From Diabrotica undecimpunctata (lineage: Eukaryota > Arthropoda > Insecta > Coleoptera > Chrysomelidae): 64,000 nt of DNA. The translations under genes and the position numbers were made by a program. The notes under the pieces were generated by a model, which saw nothing but the letters and a program-made list of their open reading frames with translations, ran no database searches and had not been told where the DNA came from. The stretch covers positions 147,712,429-147,776,428 of the forward strand of contig NC_092806.1 of NCBI RefSeq assembly GCF_040954645.1, written 5' to 3'. Position 1 is the stretch's first letter. Each line of letters starts with the position of its first letter. Positions 21,571 to 34,293 of this stretch are shown piece after piece.

Positions 21571-22337
21571 ATTACAATGTTTTAATTTTATTTAATTTAA
21601 GAAAACATCATCCATACGTGAGACATGGATATATTATAATAGATAGCCAGGAGCCTCCAAACCAATTTTAAGCTCTTTTTCTCGGTCGATTCATCCATGA
21701 ATTATCTCGTCCTGTATAAATGTAACGATAAGTAATATTGTTTATTATATTTGCCTATTAATTATCTAGCGAATGGCCGGCATAAGAAACAAAATTTACA
21801 AGTTTAACAAAACCTCTTAATTAATTTTAATCTTCATCAAATATTTTTTTATTATTTCCAAAGAATATTAGATATATACTATATTTTAATTACAATTTGA
21901 AATGTTAATTTTCAAATATAATAGTCAATGTTGAATAGTTACAAAATTTTAATCTTTTCTTAAAATTATGTGAAAATTCTTCTTTATTGCCTGACAAACA
22001 CAGAACAATTTAATACAATTTTATTGAGACATTATACCTTCGTAAATAATGTAAATTCGTTTGTTTTATTTTTGGTTGGGAATATAATCATTGGGTTATT
22101 TTTAGAATTGGTTATAAAAGATGTCTTAAAATTCATTTAGATGAATTTTGTTAAATTATGATAAATTTATCGTAAGTAATATACTATTTATATTTTTAAC
22201 AGCTTTATTTTTTAACTCGTTAAAAATTTTATTTTATTTTTATATTTCGTCTTTTTTTTTTCAATTTTTTAGAAGTTAAAAATAAAAAAAATTGTGGCAC
22301 CCTTTTTGCAATTTGTTTAATATTTGTTTCCTATGTT
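21571..22337. other. Very AT-rich spacer
   Basis: No gene or repeat recognised. Confidence 0.45.
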
Positions 22338-22530
22338 CTATTTATTAGAAATTTCTGGTTTAGTTTTAGTAGCTCCCCAAGTCTGTTTTAGTTTGTGTAC
22401 TATTAGAAATGTCTGAAGAACCACTTCCACATCTCTTTCGACCCTGAGCAACGCGTCCTCTTTATTTTGTGTATCTAAAACACTATCTACCGTTTGAGAT
22501 GCTACAAAAGAAACAAACTGCAAAAAAAAT
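22338..22530 (-). other. Unrecognised minus-strand open stretch
   Basis: Two overlapping minus-strand frames are open here, one reading RGRVAQGRKRCGSGSSDISN. The composition is more coding-like than the flanks, but I recognise no family. It lies just left of the (AT)n tract that abuts a transposase scrap. Confidence 0.2.
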
Positions 22531-22597
22531 TATGAAGGCCATATCAAATTCCGAAATGAGACCAAAATGTAACATATATAGCAGTACAACATACATA

Positions 22598-22759
<162 letters not shown>

Positions 22760-22769
22760 TGGTATATAG

Positions 22770-23035
22770 CTGGACGCAACGCGAATTTTAAAGAAGCTGA
22801 CATGAGAAATTTAATTACAGCAGCGTACCAGATCATTACGTCAGAGAAATGGAAAAACTACGTAAACAACGTAACAGCATCAGAAAAAAAATGTGGGAAA
22901 TTGACAATTTGTTGGATATATTATTTTAAATTACTATAAATATAAATAACGGAGATAGTGATGACAATGACAATAATAATGATAATGATGATCGTGAAGC
23001 AGAAACTAAATGTGACAGCGATTGACAGAAAAAGG
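22770..23035 (+). pseudogene. C-terminal scrap of the wide-spacing IS630/Tc1-type transposase
   Basis: [20 protein letters not shown] ... ITSEKWKNYVNNV parallels the C-terminus of the transposase at 10786-12153 (NNSTFKAKDMEDLIKKAFSNVTSDNWKNYIQHV). It is followed by an acidic, Asp-Asn-rich end with frameshifts. The catalytic core is absent. Confidence 0.7.
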
Positions 23036-23935
23036 AACTAAATATAATGGTGTACAATTACGATTACTTACACACGAAATTAAATACAATGACTTATTTT
23101 ATTTTAAACTTATTTATTAGTTTTATTTTCGGATATTTCTACGTTTTGTTACTGCCAACATATACAGTGCGGTTTTTAAAAGTCCTTCCCCCCTTAACTT
23201 TTGAACGGAACAATACATAAATAAAATGTTTCTTTATATTTTAGTTTAATTTTATTCGATTTTCTTTAAATCTATAAACAAATGGTTTGTATCGCTAGCA
23301 CATACTGTAGAATTAAAAACAAACTGCTTGTGGGACATAAATAAAAGACATTTCTTAATTTCTATTTTATTTTAATTTAATCCAAGTATGTTGTAGAAAA
23401 TATTATTTATGTTTGAGAACCACTGACAGAAGGAAGCCAGACAGGGTCGTTAGTGGGCATTAGTACTTAAGCTACCCTCAACACAAAAGATGGATTAGGC
23501 TAAGTAGTAAGAAGTGACGTTTATTTTAATACAAGTTTGCAAAGAAGTATGGCATCGATGTTGTGCATTTACCCTGTACAGACTAGTCACTTTGAGACAA
23601 TCTATAGTATAGGTAGGCAACATAATTTTATTCCCACTTTAAAGTGAGATCAATAAATCATAATTTCTTCTACGAATTTAAATATTTAATTGTTGCTCTT
23701 AATTGCCCAGCGTAGATATTGATCTGAACGATTATCATAAAAATTACCAAAATTCAAAAAGTCATCGTCCGATAACTACTTGTATACAATTTTTGTTTTA
23801 GTCCTAAACTTATAAATGATAGACTATTGGATTTTTTAAAAGTAGTGTAATTGAGTCACTTGTTTTTTGTGGAAAATTCTGATGTTTACATCATTTAAAG
23901 TCCTCCTCTTTTATCAGTCATCTCAATCAATCAAT
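23036..23935. other. Intergenic stretch
   Basis: No gene recognised; ACAGTGCGG followed by TTTTTAAAAG near 23165 could be a transposon end but no partner was found. Confidence 0.35.
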
Positions 23936-23939
23936 CAGT

Positions 23940-26650
23940 TTATAACGTTCTACGCCGTCGTCTGATTTTCAGTCTTCATTTATCTCGGTCCTTCCAAAGG
24001 TTTGCTTTAACTCCACTCTCCCTTAAGTCTTTATCGATTCCTTCTCTCCAACTTAATCTCGGTCTACCTTGCTTTCTTTTTTCATGCGGTGTCCAGTTTA
24101 ATACTTTCTTTGGTATTCTGTGTTCATCCATTCGTTGGACGTGTCCATACCATCTTAGAGTTACCAACACATGGTTCCAACTCCACCCCCGTCGCCTTTA
24201 TACTTGGAAATCTCCAGCCGATAGAGCTCAGAACATAATAAGAAATCAAATAGACTTCATTCTTATCAACGGTAGATTCAGCACAACTGCCAAAAGAGCT
24301 TGCACATACCCTGGAGCAGATGTCCCTTCTGACCACGTACTATTAGTGGCCGTCATAAAGATCGCTCTTTCATGCAAGAACAAGCCTGAAACTCAACAAC
24401 AGATAGCACTGGACAAACTGAAAGACCCAATGATACAAGCAGAAATAAGCAATGAAATAAACGCACAAATTCAAATATTGACGACAAACATTGCCGAAGA
24501 TCTAACACCAACATGGAATACGATTACAAGTGCTGTAACAGACATCATGAAAAACAACTTAGGGTACAAAAGAAATAACAAGAGGCAAAAATGGATGACA
24601 GAAGAAATACTATTACTAATGGAAGAACGACGAAGACACAAGAATAACCAAGATGGCAGCAATATGTATGAAAACATTAACAGGCAAATAAAAGCAAAAA
24701 TAAGAATAGCAAAAAATGAATGGCTTAAGCAACAATGTATCTATCTAGAACATTTACAACGACAGCACGACGACCGTAATTTACATAAAAAGCTTAAGGA
24801 GACTGCTGGTATATACAGAAAACGAAGACCAACTACCATAGTTAGTCAGGATAACCAGATAGTGCTGGGGGAAAAGGAGAAAATTGATATATGGGAAAAT
24901 TATATCCAGAAGCTCTTCCATGACGAAAGACCCATGAGTGAAGTTTATACAGACGACCAGCTGACTGGCCCTTCAATCACCAAAGAGGAGATAGAAAAGG
25001 CAATATTAAATTTAAAAAACAATAAGGCACCTGGATCAGATGAAATCCCGTCAGAAATACTCAAATTACTAAATGAAAGGGGAATTTCAACACAAAATAT
25101 TTAACTTAATTTATGAAACTGGCTGCTATCCTCAACACTGGTTACGCTCTACCTTTATTCCCCTGCCCAAGAAAGTCAATGCAAAATGATGTGAGGATCG
25201 CAGACTCATTAGCCTGATGAGTCACACTTTAAAGATATTCTTAAAAATACTACATTAAAGATTATACAAAAAATGTGAACGGGACATCAGTGACTCCCAG
25301 TTCTGGTTTAGGCAAGGTTTAGGAACACGAGAAGCAATAGTAGCAACGCAAGTGCTGGTCCAAAATTGTTACGATCAGAAGAAGGATGTGTTCCTATGCT
25401 TTTTAGATTACCAAAAAGCGTTTGATCGTGTCCAACACCACAAGTTAATGCAAATCCTCAAGAAAGTTGATATAGACCAAAAAGACATAAGATGCATTGA
25501 AAACTTGTACTGGCATCAAACGGCACAGTTAAAAATAGACAATTCTATATACAAACCCATACATATAAGAAGGGGCGTTCGACAGGGATGTGTGCTTTCC
25601 CCTCTTTTATTTAACATTTATTCGGAAGCCATATTTCAAGAGTCTTTGGAGGATGCAAAATGGGAATCAAAGTGAATGGAGTATTGATCAACAACATACG
25701 ATATGCTAATGATGGTGTCTTAATTTGTGACAACATAGTCGATCTTCAACAACTTGTCACTATAATCGGAGAATAAAGTAAGCGAATGGGATTAGAGATT
25801 AATACCAAAAAAACAAAATTTATGATCATCTCCAGAAACTTGGATGCACTTGAAAACTCCACCATAACACTGAATACTAAGTCCATTGAAAGAGTGAGTA
25901 AATTTAAATACCTGGGATCGTGGCTTTTTGAAGACTGGGCATCGGACAGGGAAGTAAAATGTCGCATTGAGCAAGCTCGACAAGCTTTCGTAAAATTCAG
26001 GAAGGTACTGACTTGTTCAGAGTTCGATCTAAGAGACTAAGGTTTACTAAGTGCTACGTGTGGTCAGTGCTGCTATATGGCGTAGAGGGCTGGACACTCA
26101 AAACGAGGGATATAAACAGATTAGAAGCTTTCGAAATGTGGCTTTATCGCCGTATCCTAAAAATACCATGGACAGCGAAAATCACAAATATAGATGTCCT
26201 TAAAAGAATAAACCAAGAACGCCAACTTTTCGAAACCATCAAGAAAAATACCAGTTCCTCCAACTTATAATCGAGGGTAAAATTGAAGGCAAGAGAGGAA
26301 TGGGACGCAAGAAAATGTCCTGTCTCCGAAACATAAGGCAATGGACAGGGATTAACGACATACAATCTCTGATACATATTGCAAGAAATAGAGAATTAAT
26401 GGAAAATGTGATAGCTAACATCCATTAATGAATTTGCATCTGAAGAAGAAGAAGATACCGTCTTAGTTGATTTATTCTTATGTCCTTTGTTATATTGTGC
26501 TTAACACCATAATTTCTCGTAGTCATCAGTCATCTCCAGGTATTCAAACTCTTCAACACGTCCAAACGATTTTTTGTTATTGATTGTTAACGTAACAATA
26601 CAATTCCTATTAATTTACATTTCTTTGGTTTCAAATTGATAATCTTAAGT
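23940..26650 (-). pseudogene. LINE fragment (family C) interrupted by a family B LINE
   Basis: The minus-strand left piece (24158 to 23940) encodes a LINE C-terminus, LRWYGHVQRMDEHRIPKKVL ... KRKQGRPRLSWREG, and ends beside TCAATCAATCAATCAG, a tetranucleotide tail. The right piece (26650 to 26457) encodes VEEFEYLEMTDDYEKLW, the RT thumb region of the same type. Between them lies the insertion 24159-26456. Part of the coding between thumb and C-terminus is missing, so this host element was already deleted or is strongly decayed. Confidence 0.6.
24159..26456 (+). mobile_element. Family B APE-RT LINE, long copy with mutated catalytic motif
   Basis: Begins inside the APE endonuclease (VTNTWFQLHPRRLYTWKSP, NQIDFILINGRF, YPGADVPSDH), continues through the linker (open to 25104), then RT: KAPGSDEIPSEILKL, frameshift, PLPKK, SHTLKIFLKILH, CFLDYQKAFDRVQHHKL, RGVRQGCVLSPLLFNIYSE. 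The YADD box reads YANDG at about 25700, so a catalytic Asp is lost. Thumb and C-terminal parts are present (YLGSWLFEDW, LLYGVEGWTL, LYRRILKIPWT), with the end in (GAA)n at 26440-26456. The flanks ACCATCTTAG (24149-24158) and ACCGTCTTAG (26457-26466) are a 10-bp target duplication with one mismatch. Confidence 0.85.
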
Positions 26651-27369
26651 CCAAATAAAGAATACTTTAAATCAAGAGACAGTTTCTATAATACGTGATA
26701 CATTTAACGAATCGTAAAAATGTCGAAACAATATATCCTCTTCCGCACCTGACCGCAAATGTTTATTTAGCTCTGCGGTATTATGGAATCTTAATCTAGC
26801 CAATTAAGGTTAATTCCTAGTGAACTGTGAAACCATATTTTCAAAGTAGCCGATCATGAATGAAAATTTGTTGAAATTATTTTCGTAATTTTGTATAAAA
26901 ATAGAAACTGCATACTAGAAACTGTAAAACGAAAACTGACTATTTCAAGGTCACTATGTAATGACTTTTTAGGTTAATAACTATTTAAAATATATGCGTT
27001 AAAAGTTGCGTATTTTTTAGATTTTGAATTAACGGTTTTGTAATAATTATCTGAAATATTGCGGTTTTAATCCACATCAATAAAGTTTATAACCTAAAAA
27101 TATTTGAGTTCAATATAATAGTTCAACATTTATACATGTAAAGGGAATACCAAAATAGAAAGCTTTCACAATTAAGGTCTTGTACTAAGGTCTTTCTAGG
27201 TAAACTGGTGATCCTGTGGTAGCATTATGTTATTATAGAAAATTTTACATTAACCAAATATAAATCTTTAATTGTTATAAAAGCAATACACAATAAACAT
27301 TTAACAGCAGTACCGAAAAAAGGTTAGTTATTGTACAAACTAAAATTAGGTCGATTGCTAACTTCCGAT
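26651..27369. other. AT-rich spacer
   Basis: Nothing recognised between the LINE nest and the piggyBac remnant. Confidence 0.4.
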
Positions 27370-30030
27370 ATCATTTAGTTCCTAAGAGAATCTGAATATG
27401 CTTTCAGTTGATCCGAAAGATCAATGTAAGCTTTGGCTTTGTTATATTCTGCAACAGCTTATGTTCTTCGATCTTTTTTCCACGTTGTTTCACTACCACT
27501 ACCTCATCGGTGTTGGGAGGTAAGAAAACCAGTATATATGTGCTTCATTGATTTTGAAAAGGCATTTGATTGCGTTCAGCATACCAGACTAATTACCGCC
27601 TTGCAGAGCATCCAACTAGATGAGAAAGACATCAAACTTATTGCCAAACTTTACTGGAACCAAACAGCCATTATTAATACCAACAACAGAGAATCAAAGC
27701 CCATCAGTATTGAACGAGGCGTAAGACAGGGCTGTGTACTGTCTCCCACCCTCTTTAACGTGTATTCTGAGAATCTATTTAGGGAAGCTTTAAAAGATCA
27801 AAAAGGAATTATCATAGGAGGAGAAATACTTAACAATATACGGTACGCCGACGATACTGTGATTCTAGCTGAAAACATCGACGATCTGCAGGAGCTAATC
27901 AATAGAGTTGACATGGAATGCACAAATTGGGGACTGTCGATAAATATCGATAAAACTAAATACATGGTGACCAGTAAAGTGGATATCGGCGCAACCCAAC
28001 TGATATTAAACCAACAACCGCTGCAGAGAGTTCAGAGATTCAAATACCTTGGATGTTGGATTACCCAAAATCTGGGTTCATCCTTCGAAATTCGATGTAG
28101 AATTGAACATGCAAGAAACTCATTTCAAAAATTCAAGCCTCTATTATCCAATAACTCATTAAATTTGGAAATCCGTGAAAAGTTTACAAGATGTTACGTG
28201 TGGTTTGTACTTTTGTATGGATGTGAAACTTGGACTTTAAACGCCGATATCATGAATAAAATCGAGGCGTTTGACATGTAGTTGTATCGAAGGATACTAA
28301 AAATTCCATGGACTTGCAGAACCAGAAACAAAGAAGTTCTTCGAAGAATGGGACATCAACGAACTCTATTAAATATTATTAAGAGGCGTAAACTAGAATA
28401 TCTTGGACATATAATCAGAGGACCAAGATATGAGTTCCTTCGGTTAATTCTCAACGGTAAAATCGAAGGAAAGAAATGGATAGGACGGAAGAAACTCTCT
28501 TGGTTGAGGAATTTGCGGCAGTGGACAGGTTTGACAGCGGACCAATTGCTACACGTAGCGCAAGACCGAGATCAGTATAACAATATTATAAGCATGGTAG
28601 TCGCCGACGTTCCGTAGGGATATGGCACTCTAAGAAGAAGACCTCATCGGTATGTTTGGTGGTCAACAGCATAACATCTCTGGTATCTTTCCATTTCATG
28701 TTTTATGTCTTTTTAGTTTTTTTACCTCAACTTCTGTCGCATTCAGTTTTCTGTTCGTCCTTATAGTACCAACAAAATTTTTCTGTCTAATAATTGAGAT
28801 GCTAGACACACAGTAGAATAATAGTTATCTGTATGGAGGGTTCGTTTCTTGTCCAAAAGATTGTCCATCGAAGTCATGACTACATTTTTTGTTGCATTAC
28901 CGATACCATCGTTTCCACAATACACTTGTAGATTATAGGTATATCCACTAGTTGTACAAAGTTTGAACAATTTGATTCCAAATTTGTTGTTCTTGTTTTT
29001 AATGTACTGCTTAAATTTTAAACGGCCTCTAAAAGAAACAAGAGTTTCGTCAATACATATGTCAGGTCCTGGTACAAGAACATACTGAAATCTTTCTATT
29101 AACTTTTTGATTAGTGTGCTCAACTTTCTAGCCTAAGTTTGTCATTGGCAAAGCTCACATCTTCATTGTTATTGAAGTGCCACATTTGAAGCAGTTCAAA
29201 TCTGTTTCTTGCCATAGATTTTTTATCTTATTGACGTATAAAAAGTTAGTGCTCTAATAAGCTTTCAGACGTGGTAGCTGTACTAGACGCATCTAAATAA
29301 TTACATTAAGACATTTTTCCATACCTAGCCTTTTGGCTTTTGCTTCTCTCTCAACACTTGCTCGGCATAAATATTGGTTTGGTACACCATATGGTCGATA
29401 ATCTCATTGGTAATAAATAATTTGAAAAAATCGTATTGAATCGGCCTATATCTATCATAACATTTAGCTTTTATTCCCATATCAACACTGGAGAAATTAA
29501 ATGTTCTTAGCGAAGTACCATCAATGGGTCCCTATACTATTTGAGTATGCTAGGTAGTGTTATTTTCTTCATCGGCGTCTTTGGATATATTTCGAGCTAT
29601 CACATTTTCAACAGTTCGATCAATCTGTAACAAAATAACTGCTGTGATCGAAAATTGTCTCAATTTATGAATAATAGCAATTTCGCGAATAAAAAATAGA
29701 CATCTCAAATAAACTTACTCACCGTCCCATCTTCGTGTTTATTTACAAGTTCACTGATACATTCAACTGACGTGGATGGAATAAGTTCTTTTTCAAGATT
29801 TATCGATCCGGTAGTTTCAAATTTTTGCACGTTTTGCATGAATTTCTTCGTCTCTACAAGTTTTGTCACTACTCCCAGGTACATACTTATCGGATAAATA
29901 AACGTCCCCAAATTCACTTAGTTTATCATTTTCATCAGATAACAATTCATCCCACAATATTTGCAACCTATAGCATTTTTCATATAAAAATGCTTGCACG
30001 TCACAATTTATATAAAGTGACGTCACTTAT
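27370..30030 (-). pseudogene. piggyBac-family transposase, split by a LINE
   Basis: Minus-strand pieces in order: an acidic N-terminus (VQAFLYEKCYRLQILWDELL ... LSEFGDVYLSDKYVPG, 30010-29820); a middle region with LFITNEIIDHMVYQTNIYAEQ (29440-29350) and the part before DDE; ICIDETLVSFRGRLKFKQYI (first Asp, about 29060); LHTDNYYSTVCLASQLL (second Asp); GTIRTNRK; and KWKDTRDVMLLTT (third catalytic region, about 28680). The frame then meets the LINE at 27512-28640 and resumes at 27511 with KQRGKK, and after a shift EYNKAKAYIDLSDQLKAYSDS, a classic piggyBac motif. Stops and frameshifts are present. No TTAA-flanked ends were identified. Confidence 0.82.
27512..28640 (+). mobile_element. Young family B LINE with 11-bp target duplication
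   Basis: 5'-truncated copy starting just before RT motif A (VYMCFIDFEKAFDCVQH). It then keeps one frame: GVRQGCVLSPTLFNVYSE, IRYADDTVILAEN (intact catalytic box), YLGCWITQN, LLYGCETWTL, EAFDM. An amber codon (28279-28281, Trp position) follows, then YRRILKIPWT to the natural stop and a short AAGAAG tail. The flanks ACCTCATCGGT at 27501-27511 and 28641-28651 are identical. It inserted into piggyBac coding sequence; the perfect duplication and single stop suggest a recent event. Confidence 0.93.
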
Positions 30031-30732
30031 ATTTAAAATTTCCAGAACGTCAACCTTAGAGTTCAAATTTTCCTAACACAGCTAATAATACGAAACCTAT
30101 ACGGAACTGCTCGATCTTTCATAGGCGTCAACATGGTGTAATAATCAGAAAAATAAAATCATCAGTATATTGGAAATTTTAGAATTATATTGATTAAATA
30201 ACGAAAAACATTTGTTATTATTAATATTATAAATTTTATGAAATAAATCAAGTCTAATATTCCTTAAAATAATAATTTTGTAAGAATTAAGTAAGAATTT
30301 TGTTTATGTTTTGATTTCTAGCACAATTTGATCATAATATGATTTATAAATACATATTAAATTTAGATTAATAGCTTTAAAAACTAATTATTGTTGTGTA
30401 TTGTGATTGTGCTATGCCAAAACAAATAAATAGTCTGTAGAAAGCTGATAAGCTTTCATATAAGATAGATTATTTTGAACAAGAAATAATGACGGGACGT
30501 TTTTACTATTAAAGCCCTAAAAGAGGTAAGTTTAAAATTTAGAATGTATAATTTTGTATTAAAATGTTTTCTTATGTATTTTAGTGTGTTGCAGTAATCT
30601 TAAAACTAAGTGTATTTAATGTTAATATAATTCCTCACTTACTAACTATTCTGATGTTTTGGCAACGCTGTGGGGTTCTGACGTTGTAAATCTTGAATGA
30701 CGTGCAAGCATTTTTATATGAAAAATGCTATA
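29969..30732. repeat. Perfect 35-bp inverted repeat around piggyBac 5' region
   Basis: 29969-30003 and 30698-30732 are exact reverse complements over 35 bp (cores GCTTGCACGTCA and TGACGTGCAAGC). The left arm lies in piggyBac N-terminal coding, so the right arm is an inverted copy of that coding segment about 690 bp away. The region between includes AAGTGACGTCACTT (30014-30027), a 14-bp palindrome containing the cAMP-response-type core TGACGTCA. Confidence 0.85.
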
Positions 30733-32050
30733 CGTTGCTGTTGTTTATAGTCACTGTTAGCCTTGCTGCTCTGTTGATGTTTCGACGTAAAATAATGAAA
30801 TATGTGTAGGAAATGAAATAAGAAACAAACAACCAACTGGTAGAAACCCACAAATTGTGACATCTCATTGATGCCTCGCCGTCTCTGCAGACCGATTTGC
30901 AGACCGATGCAAACGATGTCACAAGAAAAATTATAGAAAATACGTCAAATTTTAAAATATTAGAACTGAAATATATGTATACATATTGAGCCTTTAACAA
31001 AACACAAAAAAACTCCATGCTGTATTTTTTTTACTTAGTACATCCTTGCTTAACATGTTGAATAACGTTCTTTCAGGCGTAAATTAATTTTTATTGTCCC
31101 GGCAAAAAATTTACACAGAAACATTTACCAAAGCTTAAACTGTTCATTTTAAATTGTTTTGTAGCTTCCATTACCCAAACTGTCAACGTTTATAGTTCAA
31201 TTTTGGTGAAATCTCTTATAAACAAATGAATTCACCACTTTTTAATGAAAATTTCAAATATAAACTGTTATAACTTTTATTATTTATAATAATAGAATAA
31301 TATGCATCTCTGAATCTACATAGATTTTACGTATGTATTGGTTTTCATTTTCTGTTCCATAGTTTGGTCAAAAATTTGGACATAGTGCATACGTGCACTC
31401 GTGCATACTCAACCCCTCCTGACTCCTAGACTATGTTGAAATAAATGAACGAATAAATCTTTTATTGCCTACATAAAATTGACTTGCGAATACTTTGATG
31501 TCTTAATGGGTTTACAAAAACACAATTTTTCTCTTCACGAACTGTATCAAAATTGTTCCATATCTACTAAAATATGTAACTATAAACCCACATGAAAAGA
31601 AATGCTTTACAAAATACCGTATTATGTAAATTTCTGACCTCTCAGCAACCGTTTGTACTCTTTTTGCATAACGTATATAGAAACGCAATCGATCAACACT
31701 CCACTGATTTTTATACTGAAAAAAAAAACCAAAAAAGAAACTATATTTCACGTCTCATTTGGTATGTTTGCCTAAACATTGCAAGCCGAGCTATGTAAAC
31801 ACAAATGCAATTTTGGTACAACGAGATTCATATTTCAGATACAGAGGCGTAGATGAAACGCGTTAGAAAGTTAAGATAATATATGACTTAAAAAATATAT
31901 GTTTTGCTGTTATTATTTACCATAAACATTATGCCTAGGATCCGGACTCTAGGGATAAGTTATACAGAGGCAACCAACAAAATCCACCAGACAACAATTC
32001 TCCAGACAATGGAGAATTAAGTTGAATTGATGTTTGAAATTAGGTTTTAT
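30733..32050. other. AT-rich intergenic stretch
   Basis: Only chance frames over about 1.3 kb. Confidence 0.45.
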
Positions 32051-32054
32051 CATT

Positions 32055-32400
32055 AAATCGTTTCATGTCTTGTTTTTCAATGTTATGTAAACTGTTGATG
32101 TACATATGATTTTCCTGTATTACGCCTGCGCTTAAGTTTATTCTGTTTCCATTGGGAAGGGTTTTTAGTTCGTTTGCGTCCCTTGTTTGAAATATAATTA
32201 CCAGAAGAACGATAGGAATCTGCCGAACTGATGAAAGATCTTTAATTTTAAAAAAAGTAGTTTCTTTTTCTTTTAGGTTCAATGTTAATCAATGTTGGAT
32301 CTGTATCACTTAAGTCAACATCACTTTCATCAGTACATAAAGGGGAAGTGTAATTAATAATTTTGAACCTTTTTTAACTCCCTGGGACGATGATTCACTA
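32055..32400 (-). pseudogene. Transposon-derived fragment with basic KR-NP-W-N motif
   Basis: The minus strand shows an acidic piece (TDESDVDLSDTDPTLINIEPKRKRN) and then, in another frame, NKGRKRTKNPSQWKQNKLKR followed by RNTGKSYV. The second pattern (KRxRNPxxWKxNxxKxxRNxGxxYV) is one I recall from the N-termini of transposase-derived insect proteins. Frameshifted and short; family name uncertain. Confidence 0.4.
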
Positions 32401-34293
32401 CCTAAAAGATTAATATAATTTAATAGTATAAATTATCTATAATAACTATGAACATCCATAAATAATAACTTACAACGCCATCGCTGTCTAGTTTTAATCA
32501 TAAATGCGTGATTTTAAAGTTAAAATTAAATATTAGCAGGCGAAGTAATATATAAGCCGATATATTATGTCCACGTTTATCAGTAGGGCGGGGAGAGACC
32601 GTCCTTAAAGTTGAAATATTTGGTACCTTGGCTCAGTTTGAGTTGTACACAATTGTGTTGCAAAATTTGCCAACCACATGTAAAAAGTTTGTAATTTGAC
32701 TTGAATAAATGTTGGTTAAAATAATTGTACCTTAACTCCATTTAATTTATATAAAAGTGAGTTAGGTAAATTATCACCTAAGTGTATAACTTAGATCAGC
32801 ATAGATCATTGGGATATATTTGTTTAGTGATTACCCCGCAAAATGGTAAAAGTGCTGAGGAGATTGCTGATTTGTGTAGTAGGCTAGTGAGTCGTGACCG
32901 AAAGTTTTAAGACGACAGCAGATTTGCTTCGAGTTAGAGGAATAGCCAGTGATTACCAGCCATTGTGGTGTACAATAGGATTGGTAGATATAACAGAACT
33001 TTTTAATAAACATTTTAAAAGAGTTTTATTATTTAAGTTTTAATATTCCTAAATTTAATAGACAGGTCATCTTGTTGGTTAAATATTTTTTATTTTGTAT
33101 GTTTGTTCTTTTGGAATAATTAAACTTGTAATTAATCAACTCATCTATTATTTAAATCATATTTAAAGTATAAGATAAACTTTTTACCACCTCTTTATGG
33201 GGTGTAATATTGAACAAAAGCGTTAGTGAATAATTACACAAAGGTCATTGGGACCGATCTATTTATCAACAAATTGGCATTTAACTCCAATTTGTCCACT
33301 AACTATAAGAAGACCCAATCTCTATATTCTATATAGATATTTTTGTGTATGACCTGTACATTTTATTCTATATTTAGTGTTTAATCTTGCTTTAACTTTT
33401 CTGACTTTATTACCCAATTTTTATGACAAACTCTCTATTATTAACCATTTAGGTATTATTTGACAGTAAGTAATTATTAAATGTTTTTAAATCTATTTTG
33501 TTATTTACGATTATAAATCTTCGCTCTATGTACGTCTATGTTATGGCGGCTACCAGTTAACATAAAAAATTTTTACGGATCAATAGATTACTAGCAATCC
33601 GTTGTTTAATTACATTTAGTCGGTATGCACTTACTGGAAAGACACGAGTAATACGCTTTTTTATAATTTAGTGAACAATTAAGGTCACTTTCTTTGGACA
33701 GAACTAAGCCCCATTTAACAGAAATAAAAATTTAAAATGTTTTAGTTGATTTTAATATTATAAAAATAATTGTTTAACGAAAGTATTATATTTATTTATT
33801 TTAAAAAATATTAGAATTTTACGTTGTTAACGTACAGGTGTATTAAAAATTAATTTTGTATTCATATTTATAAAAAATTCTTTATTTTATATAAAATTAT
33901 TTCAGTTAGTACTCTTTAATTAACTTTTTAAAAGACAGCAAATTATCATAGTCTAGTCGTTAAAGATTTGACCTCTAAAAATTATACGAATAAGCTGAAT
34001 TTTACTGAGAATGTCAATTTTAGGATCCAAAAAGATTCCAATAATTTTACCGCTTTTACCACAAGGCTTTCTCCTGAAAACCTTCCTCGTAGGTGGAGAA
34101 AAACAAAAAAAAAAAAACGATTTCCCAAGATTCTGTACGATGTACAAAAAAATGTTTCAAATAAAAAATGTAGCTGAAATACTTTTACACACAAATATTT
34201 ATTACCACTTTTTGTGTATAATCTCTCAGAAACCACACAATTTTAAATAAAATTTGTATCAACTCGACGGACAAAATTCGATATCTTTTGATA
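32401..34293. other. AT-rich intergenic stretch
   Basis: About 1.9 kb without a recognisable gene or element. Short oppositely oriented frames at 33950-34250 overlap each other and have no family resemblance. Confidence 0.45.

Noticed and set aside
30014..30027. CREB/ATF site AAGTGACGTCACTT as a promoter element
   Set aside because: A perfect palindrome, but there is no nearby host gene with a TATA or start site, and it lies at the edge of a dead piggyBac copy.
33950..34250. Overlapping frames of 60-85 codons on both strands
   Set aside because: They overlap in four frames, have AT-driven composition and match nothing recognisable.
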